Assembly: GCA_021772705.1 (NCBI GenBank)
Contig: JAJFLN010000750.1
Span: forward strand, 1 to 8,998
DNA length: 8,998 bases
Direction of reading: 5' to 3'
Origin: Candidatus Cloacimonadota bacterium
GTDB lineage: Bacteria; Muiribacteriota; UBA6191; JACPRK01
In this document: positions 1-4,624 of the stretch, piece after piece
How positions within the stretch are numbered: the first letter of the stretch is position 1
Layout: every line of letters begins with the position of its first letter
Notes under the pieces: model-generated
Told to the model about the DNA's origin: nothing
What the model saw: the letters and a program-made list of their open reading frames with translations, nothing else
Database searches by the model: none
Translations under genes and position numbers: made by a program

Positions 1-163
1 CGGATCCGGAATAGGCCAGGGGACCCCCTACGGGACATGCACCCTACGCAGACGGGCCTTGCAGGAAGACCGCTCCTCCTCCTTCCCATCTGTTAGGGTT
101 GTTCCGACACAGTCGAGCGGCTACTTCGAGCCGGTCGACGGACGACGCAAGGAGCGCCCCGCC
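1..163. other. Region upstream of pepN
   Basis: The only feature I can support is the ribosome site AAGGAG at 149-154 that sets the pepN start. No good promoter pair is visible. The stretch GGGGACCCC at 19-27 is a short dyad that may belong to a terminator of a gene beyond the left edge. Confidence 0.4.
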
Positions 164-2713
164 ATGTCCCAGGACCTGCTGACCCGCGCCGAGGCCGCCG
201 GGAGAGCCGTCCGGATAGCCGGGACCGTCTACGACCTGTCTCTCTGGTTCACCTCCCGGGGAGAGGGCTTCCGGGGAGAGTGCCGGATCAGCTTCGACCT
301 GAAGGACAGTCGCGGTGATCTGAGACTGGATCTGGTCTGCGGCACCGTCGACTCCCTGGAGTTGAACGGCAAGTCCCTCCCGGCCGAAGCCGTCCTCTCG
401 GACAGGATCATGCTCCCGGCGTCGGTACTCCAGACCGGTCAGAACCGGGTCTCGGTCCGCTACAGCTCGTCCTTCGACTCCGCAGCCCTGGGGGTCAGGC
501 GACTGAGAGATCCCGCCGATGGCGAGGACTACCTTTACACCGACTTCCAGCCTTTCGGGGCTCATCGCTTGCTGCCCTGCTTCGATCAGCCGGATCTGAA
601 GGGAGTGCTTCGTCTTGCCGTGACGGCGCCGGAAGACTGGGAAGTGGTCGGCAACACGGCTCAGACTTCATCCCTCACCGTCCCAGAGGGAGTGCGTCGC
701 GAGTTCGATCCCACTCCCCCGATTGCCACGGCCCTCTTCTTCGCCGGCGCCGGCCCGTATCAGGTCTTCGTCGACACCGATGCCGAGATTCCCTCTCGCA
801 TACTCTGTCGCCAGTCCCGGGTCTCAAACCTGCCTCTCCAGGAGCTTCAGGACCTGACCCGCAGGGGGTTCCGCTTCTTCCAGGACTACTTCGGGATGCC
901 CTATCCCTTCGGAAAGTACGATCAGCTGTTCGTGCCCGAGCTGGACGGGGCCATGGAAAATGTGGGGGCCGTCACTCTGATGGACGATTTCCTGTACCGT
1001 TACCGCCCGTCGAAACGGGAGCGGCAGACGCGAGCCGAGACCCTGCTTCACGAGATGGCTCACATGTGGTTCGGGAACCTGGTGACCATGAAGTGGTGGG
1101 ACGATCTCTGGCTCAACGAGAGCTTCGCTACCTACGTCAGCTACCTGGCTTTGAGTCGAATGCCCGGCTATGAAGACGCCTTTGATGAGTTCCTCTCGGA
1201 GCTCAAGGCCGACGCCTATCGCGCAGATCAGCTATCCACCACCCATCCCATATCCGGTGCCGTCGAGGACACGGATATGGCCTTCGGCAGCTTCGACGGG
1301 ATCACCTACGGTAAGGGCGCCGCGGCCCTGAAACAGCTCTCTTACAGGATCGGACACAGGGCATTCCGTGACGGTGTCCGGACCTATCTGGAGCGGCATG
1401 CCTGGGGGAACACGGTGCTGGAGGACTTTCTCAGCGCCCTCGGGCATGCGTCGGGTTACGATCTGGCGCCATGGGCCGGCAGTCACCTCAGGACCAGTGG
1501 AGTCAATACGGTCAAAGTGTCAATCCAGTCCAGTTCGGGCCGGGTGGACCGTCTGGAGCTGTCACAGTCCAGGGGGAATGGCGACGCCAGCCTGAGACCC
1601 CATCGGGTAGAGGTGGCCATGTATGGTTGCCGTCGCGGCGGCGACGACCCGGAGCTCGGAACTCCTGATGTCATCTCCGTTCTCCTGGAAGGGGAGAGCA
1701 CTATCGTCGAGGAAGCCATCGGCTTTCCCGAGCCTCGGTTTCTCTGGCCGAACCACGGGGATCACGGCTACCTTCGAGTCTTCCTGGACCCCGGTTCCCT
1801 GGATTGGGTCAAGGACAACCTCTGCCGGCTGCCCGATGGTTTGACCCGTCGCGGGGTCTGGATGTCCCTCTGGGAGATGGTCCAGGACGGAAGCCTGAAG
1901 CCCGGGTCTTTCCTGGAAGTGGTCCGGGCTCAGGCCCCCCTGGAACGGGACGCCAGGATGCTGCCGGAGATGATCGGCAACGCCGCCAGATGCGTCGCCC
2001 ATTACCTGCCCTCTCAGACGAAGGCGTCTTGGAACGAGGCCCTCTTCTGGCTGGGGCGGAAGGCTCTCGAGACTGCCGATGCCGGCTCTGATGCCGAGAG
2101 AGAGTGGATGCTGTGTGTCATCAAGTCCGCCGCCACGCCGGATGATCTCGAGTGGCTTCAGGATTGGCTCGCCGCGGACGGACAGCTCTCGGCCCTCCAG
2201 GATGACGCATCGGTCCGCTGGAAGGCAGTGGTCCACCTGGCCGCCAGGGGCTGCAGAGCCTCCGAGGCCGTGATCACCAGGGAGGTGCAGAGAGACCCCA
2301 GCGATCTGGGCCGGAAACAAGCCCTCTGCGCTCAGGCCTCCATGCCCCGCTTGCAGGTGAAGCGGTCCTTCTGGACTCGTTTCCTGGAAGACGAAAAGGC
2401 CTCCCTGGATGCACTGCGCACCGCCATGGATGGCTTCCACAGGCGCAGCCAGCAGGACCTGTCCCGGCAGTTCGTGGCTCCCTACTTTCAGGAGCTCCCT
2501 CGCATCGTCGCCTCCAGGGACCTGACCTACGCCAGCACCTTCGCCCGGGTCCTGTTTCCCCATGCGGCCCATGACCCCCTGGTGCTGGACCAGACCAGGG
2601 ATCACCTGGAGGAAAACCAGCACTACTCACCGGAGGTCCGCCGCGTCCTTCAGGAGGCACAGGACGACCTGGAGCGATGCCTGTCTCTCACCGGCAAGCG
2701 ACCGGCCGTCTGA
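164..2713 (+). CDS. pepN: Aminopeptidase N (M1 family zinc metallopeptidase)
   Basis: Cytoplasmic zinc aminopeptidase that removes N-terminal residues from peptides during protein turnover. The 849-aa product is the usual length for the actinobacterial-type PepN family. The M1 motifs are intact: the exopeptidase motif GAMEN at residues 262-266, the zinc site HEMAH at 296-300 with the third ligand Glu319 in WLNESFATY (spacing HEXXH-18-E), catalytic Glu297, and the transition-state tyrosine Tyr382 in ITYGKGA. Residues from about 500 to 840 match the helical ERAP1-like C-terminal domain in character. The start is ATG 164, because AAGGAG lies 9 bases upstream (149-154) and the protein then begins with the typical LTRAEAAGRA segment. 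An in-frame TTG at 59 would add 35 residues with no family resemblance. No signal peptide is seen. The gene stands alone and converges with the minus-strand selenoprotein gene 62 bp downstream. Family assignment is near certain; substrate preference is not visible. Confidence 0.96.
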   Translation: MSQDLLTRAEAAGRAVRIAGTVYDLSLWFTSRGEGFRGECRISFDLKDSRGDLRLDLVCGTVDSLELNGKSLPAEAVLSDRIMLPASVLQTGQNRVSVRYSSSFDSAALGVRRLRDPADGEDYLYTDFQPFGAHRLLPCFDQPDLKGVLRLAVTAPEDWEVVGNTAQTSSLTVPEGVRREFDPTPPIATALFFAGAGPYQVFVDTDAEIPSRILCRQSRVSNLPLQELQDLTRRGFRFFQDYFGMPYPFGKYDQLFVPELDGAMENVGAVTLMDDFLYRYRPSKRERQTRAETLLHEMAHMWFGNLVTMKWWDDLWLNESFATYVSYLALSRMPGYEDAFDEFLSELKADAYRADQLSTTHPISGAVEDTDMAFGSFDGITYGKGAAALKQLSYRIGHRAFRDGVRTYLERHAWGNTVLEDFLSALGHASGYDLAPWAGSHLRTSGVNTVKVSIQSSSGRVDRLELSQSRGNGDASLRPHRVEVAMYGCRRGGDDPELGTPDVISVLLEGESTIVEEAIGFPEPRFLWPNHGDHGYLRVFLDPGSLDWVKDNLCRLPDGLTRRGVWMSLWEMVQDGSLKPGSFLEVVRAQAPLERDARMLPEMIGNAARCVAHYLPSQTKASWNEALFWLGRKALETADAGSDAEREWMLCVIKSAATPDDLEWLQDWLAADGQLSALQDDASVRWKAVVHLAARGCRASEAVITREVQRDPSDLGRKQALCAQASMPRLQVKRSFWTRFLEDEKASLDALRTAMDGFHRRSQQDLSRQFVAPYFQELPRIVASRDLTYASTFARVLFPHAAHDPLVLDQTRDHLEENQHYSPEVRRVLQEAQDDLERCLSLTGKRPAV

Positions 2714-2755
2714 GAGGCTCAAACCGTGGCGACTCGGAACGCCCCCCGCACGCCG

Positions 2756-2776
2756 GTGATCTGGCAGGCAGATCGC
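2756..2776. terminator. Possible bidirectional hairpin between convergent genes
   Basis: GATCTG (2758-2763) and CAGATC (2769-2774) form a perfect 6-bp stem around the 5-base loop GCAGG. It sits between the stop of pepN and the stop of the minus-strand selenoprotein gene, where both transcripts must end. On the plus strand a G-U and a G-C pair extend it. There is no T-run on either side, so it is not a classical intrinsic terminator. Position is the main support. Confidence 0.3.
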
Positions 2777-3120
2777 TAAAGGACTTCCCGATAGACTTCC
2801 TCGTTGTAGCCCACGACGATGGTCTTTCCGATCTTGAGCAACGGGGCTCGCAGGTTTCCCGTCGGGCCGAGCATGTGCTCCTCCAGATCCGCATCGGCGG
2901 GTCTGTCCTTCTTCATCTCGAACCGGGTCACCTTCTTGCCCTTGCAGACGATGACCAGCTTTGCCTTCCTGGCCATCTCCAGCGCCTCAGCGCTGCCCAT
3001 CACGTTCTTCCGGGCGTCGACGAACGTGGTGGCTTCGAGCTTCTGGGTCGCAAGAAACTCCTGCGATCTCGTGCAGCTCGTTCAGCCCTTTCGGTGGTAC
3101 ATCCAGTCGATGGTTGTCAC
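2776..3120 (-). CDS. ArsC-family selenoprotein (Sec encoded by TGA)
   Basis: Thioredoxin-fold protein of the ArsC/Spx-like 'ArsC family (seleno)protein' group, 114 aa when TGA at 3084-3082 is read as selenocysteine. The N-terminus reads MTTIDWMYHRKGU, giving a redox motif U13-T-S-C16, followed by RSQEFL, then a DARK segment at 35-38. The conserved C-terminal part has LGPTGNLRAP at 84-93, which includes the cis-proline loop (Arg91-Ala-Pro93), and ends in VVGYNEEVYREVL. Without UGA recoding the frame opens only at a GTG at 3003 and lacks the whole active site. The start is GTG 3120-3118, preceded by AAAGGA about 10 bases upstream; the next upstream in-frame TGA (3138-3136) bounds the frame. A SECIS-like hairpin follows the Sec codon. 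It lies 104 bp downstream of the CDGSH gene, probably co-transcribed. The catalytic role is unknown: the family resembles arsenate reductase, but arsenate reduction is not shown. The alternative is a pseudogene with a nonsense codon, made unlikely by the UxxC placement and the hairpin. Confidence 0.88.
3048..3066 (-). promoter_or_regulatory. Bacterial SECIS-like hairpin for UGA recoding
   Basis: On the minus strand UCGCA (3066-3062) pairs perfectly with UGCGA (3052-3048). The enclosed GGAGUUUCU can add G-U, G-C and A-U pairs, leaving a small apical loop. The 5-bp stem closes 20 bases after the TGA, so the apical region begins at about base 21 and starts with GG. Established bacterial SECIS rules place the apical loop roughly 16-37 bases after UGA with a G among its first two bases, which this meets. 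It lies inside the coding region, as in bacterial selenoprotein mRNAs, and would be bound by SelB. Confidence 0.65.
3082..3084 (-). other. Predicted selenocysteine codon (TGA)
   Basis: The in-frame TGA of the ArsC-family gene occupies the position of the nucleophilic residue in a (Sec/Cys)-x-x-Cys active site: HRKG-U-TSC. Protein homology to the family continues on both sides in the same frame with no indel, which is what recoding predicts and a frameshift would not. Confidence 0.85.
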
Positions 3121-3224
3121 GGGCGGCGTATCCTTTCATTCCCTGTCCGCGCCCCAGGCGGGAGTCGCCATCGGTGCGTTTCAGGTCTCCATGTTCCGGG
3201 ATCCCCTCGGCACAATTCCAGAGT

Positions 3225-3473
3225 CTATCGCTCCGGTTTCCCGTGGCTGCCATCGCAATAGGGCATCTTCCCCGTCTTCTTGCACACGCAGAGATTCGCT
3301 GTCCCGGATTTCTCGGCTGTGAAGCGGTGAGGGGACATGGAGGTTCCCTGATGGGAGCCGTCGCAGAACGGTTGGCTTCTCGACGCTCCACAGGTGCAGA
3401 AAGCGTACTTCCTGCCCTCCTCGAGTTCGACAGCCATGGGCCCCTTGGCCCCGGATCGGGAATTGTCGCTCAC
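3225..3473 (-). CDS. CDGSH iron-sulfur domain protein (two motifs)
   Basis: Small iron-sulfur protein of 82 aa with two complete CDGSH (mitoNEET-like) motifs. The first is Cys26-x-Cys28, Ser31, Pro35, Cys37-Asp-Gly-Ser-His41. The second is Cys62-x-Cys64, Thr67, Pro71, Cys73-Asp-Gly-Ser-His77. Each 3Cys-1His set is known to hold a 2Fe-2S cluster, so the monomer should bind two. No signal or membrane segment is present, so it should be cytoplasmic. The start is GTG 3473-3471, with AAGGAG 8 bases upstream (3487-3482); this gives the family-typical opening SDNSRSGAKGPMAVELEEG. Starts further upstream (ATG 3497, or 3566) add residues without family resemblance and would place the strong ribosome site inside the gene. 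It is the first gene of a probable two-gene minus-strand unit with the selenoprotein. Its partner and reaction are unknown; redox or cluster transfer is the usual proposal. Confidence 0.93.
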   Translation of the reverse strand: MSDNSRSGAKGPMAVELEEGRKYAFCTCGASRSQPFCDGSHQGTSMSPHRFTAEKSGTANLCVCKKTGKMPYCDGSHGKPER

Positions 3474-3557
3474 CCGTGACTCTCCTTTCTGCTGCATCCA
3501 GTTTGCTCTCTTGCCCGGCGCCGGAAAGCCCGATCGCCCTGTCTGTCGCTGGACTCG

Positions 3558-3585
3558 ATGATACACTCTATCCCGGCGTGCCCAA
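3558..3585 (-). promoter_or_regulatory. Candidate promoter of the CDGSH-selenoprotein unit
   Basis: On the minus strand TTGGGC (3585-3580) is separated by 16 bases from TATCAT (3563-3558), which matches the sigma-70 type -10 consensus at five of six positions. The -35 box matches only its TTG. Transcription would start near 3551, giving a leader of about 78 bases before the GTG of the CDGSH gene. Confidence 0.35.
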
Positions 3586-3743
3586 GCTCACTTCGAGATC
3601 TGAGTCACGAGATCCCTCTGCAGAGGGCCAGGATGGACGAGAGGTCGTGACGCCGATGTGCTCCGCCAGATCCGGGAACATCCCTACGGTTGAGTCTTCA
3701 GGCAGTTCCACGAATCGCCCGTCATTAGCTAGGCGCCACGGTG

Positions 3744-3771
3744 TTTCACCGCCTGGCCGGTCTGATAGTAT
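3744..3771 (+). promoter_or_regulatory. Candidate promoter for a leaderless transcript
   Basis: TTTCAC (3744-3749), a 16-base spacer and TAGTAT (3766-3771, four of six matches to TATAAT) lie directly before ATG 3779. Transcription from this -10 would start at about 3778-3779, that is at the start codon, and no Shine-Dalgarno sequence is present before the ATG. Both boxes are weak matches. Confidence 0.3.
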
Positions 3772-3778
3772 CGGCGCC

Positions 3779-4315
3779 ATGAAGACCATCGCTATCTGTG
3801 CCCTGTCCCTGACTCTTCTCGCTGGTGACCTGGCGGCCCAGGCCGCCGCGGATTCTGCATCGAAGCCTTCCCTGGCCGTCACCTCCTCGGCCATTGACGA
3901 CGGGATCTACCTCGTCCTCTCAGAGAGAGAGCCCGACAGCCTGGCGGACCCGGTCCCGGATGGGCGGGTTCTGCTGATCTACGACAGCTACATCCTGCAG
4001 CCATCGGAGCGAGGCCCTGACGAGTACTTCTTACTCCGTACCGAGCCTGACGTGCCCCTCGAGCTCGGTGAGGCCCCGGAGAAGGGCGTCGACGACAAGG
4101 GCCGGCCAAAGCTCCACATCGCCCTGAAGGAGGAGTACGCAACCCTGCTGGAGGAGTTCACCACCGAGAACGTGGGTCGCCGGGTCGCCATCGTCATCGG
4201 AGGTCGGATCGCCACGGCCCATGGCATCAAGACTCCCATCGTCGGTGGCCGGATACAGATCACCCGTTGCACTGACAACGCCTGCGAGGTTCTCCTGACG
4301 GAGCTGGCGAAGTAG
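3779..4315 (+). CDS. Exported protein with stand-alone SecDF P1-head domain
   Basis: Predicted secreted protein of 178 aa. Residues 1-21 form a signal peptide: a Met-Lys start, hydrophobic core and a likely cut after LAA-Q or QAAA. From about residue 103 to the end it matches the SecDF P1-head subdomain, seen in KLHIALKEEYATLLEEFTTE followed by NVGRRVAIVIGGRIATAHGI (131-150) and PIVGGRIQIT (153-162). In SecD this periplasmic head sits between membrane helices; here there are no such helices, so the domain is free. The middle (40-100) resembles the strand-rich segment that precedes the head in SecD but I cannot assign it firmly. Two cysteines, Cys164 and Cys169, could form a disulfide after export. 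Start ATG 3779 is chosen for the signal peptide; an upstream extension from 3476 has no signal peptide and low-quality sequence. It lies divergent from the CDGSH gene and upstream of a palindromic element. Its role is unknown; it need not act in protein export. Confidence 0.82.
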   Translation: MKTIAICALSLTLLAGDLAAQAAADSASKPSLAVTSSAIDDGIYLVLSEREPDSLADPVPDGRVLLIYDSYILQPSERGPDEYFLLRTEPDVPLELGEAPEKGVDDKGRPKLHIALKEEYATLLEEFTTENVGRRVAIVIGGRIATAHGIKTPIVGGRIQITRCTDNACEVLLTELAK

Positions 4316-4343
4316 GTCGCTCCTCGATCCGTGGACGACCTAC
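4312..4343 (+). terminator. Hairpin overlapping the stop codon of the SecD-head gene
   Basis: GTAGGTCG (4312-4319) and CGACCTAC (4336-4343) are perfect 8-bp inverted repeats around a 16-base loop. The left arm contains the TAG stop codon. No T-run follows, so termination is inferred from position. The right arm overlaps the left copy of the direct repeat that flanks the palindromic element. Confidence 0.4.
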
Positions 4344-4489
4344 CTCGTTCCCGTCCGGAAACTCCCAATCCGTTCGGCCCGACCCTTCGGCAAGCTCAGG
4401 GGAGGGCCAGTGTTGGAGCGGCAGAGGCCCCTCTCCTGAGCTTTCCGAAGGGTCGGGCGAACGGGTTTCCGGACGGAAACTACCTCGTT
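4340..4489. repeat. REP/MITE-like palindromic element with 10-bp direct repeats
   Basis: Two long arms, about 4347-4408 and 4426-4480, are near-perfect inverted copies around a 17-base centre. The outer part CCGTCCGGAAAC pairs with GTTTCCGGACGG; the inner part CCCGACCCTTCGG pairs with CCGAAGGGTCGGG, next to AAGCTCAGG/CCTGAGCTT. The left arm carries a 7-base insertion TCCCAAT. The decamer CTACCTCGTT flanks the structure in direct orientation at 4340-4349 and 4480-4489, as a target-site duplication would. The core resembles the widely dispersed 'CTTCGrCAAGCTCAG' type of intergenic palindrome found in many environmental genomes. It has no coding capacity. The transcript would fold into a strong hairpin and may end or stabilise the upstream mRNA. 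Mobility is inferred. Confidence 0.75.
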
Positions 4490-4525
4490 TCTGTTCAGGA
4501 TCGCCCCGGCGGATCTCGCTGTGGG

Positions 4526-4531
4526 TATACT
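4526..4531 (+). promoter_or_regulatory. Candidate -10 box before the PEGA/HEAT gene
   Basis: TATACT matches the -10 consensus at five of six positions and lies about 94 bases before the start codon, just after the palindromic element. No good -35 box is seen at the proper distance, so this is a weak call. Confidence 0.22.
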
Positions 4532-4624
4532 GCTGGCAGCGTCGGCCCAAACCGGTTCGCTGATGCGGCTTCCTTCTCCTACGTGCTCGCTTCACAAGAC
4601 AATCTTGCTCCGCCAGTCCCGGTG

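Larger units (their letters stand above)
3474..3778. other. Divergent intergenic region with nested dyad symmetry
   Basis: This 305-bp gap separates the minus-strand CDGSH gene from the plus-strand SecD-head gene and holds no supportable gene. It contains a perfect 14-bp palindrome CCCTCTGCAGAGGG (3614-3627) nested inside 7-bp inverted arms GTCACGA (3604-3610) and TCGTGAC (3645-3651). The heptamer CGAGATC occurs twice, 14 bases apart, at 3594-3600 and 3608-3614. Candidate promoter boxes lie on both sides. A shared operator for the divergent genes is a reasonable guess without direct support. Confidence 0.4.

Noticed and set aside
59..163. TTG start extending pepN by 35 residues
   Set aside because: The extension is Ser/Arg-rich without family similarity, whereas ATG 164 has AAGGAG at good spacing and the family-typical N-terminus.
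1562..2623. 353-codon open frame on the minus strand within pepN
   Set aside because: It is a GC-driven antisense shadow of a clear M1 aminopeptidase, with no recognisable domain and no ribosome site.
3136..3138. A second in-frame TGA upstream of the selenoprotein as another Sec codon
   Set aside because: It lies before the GTG start and its ribosome site; no family sequence is found beyond it.
4340..4489. CRISPR repeat-spacer array
   Set aside because: There are only two copies, mostly in inverted orientation, with no regular spacers and no cas genes.
4331..4624. N-terminal 98-codon extension of the PEGA/HEAT gene
   Set aside because: It would translate through the palindromic element and place the signal peptide inside the protein.
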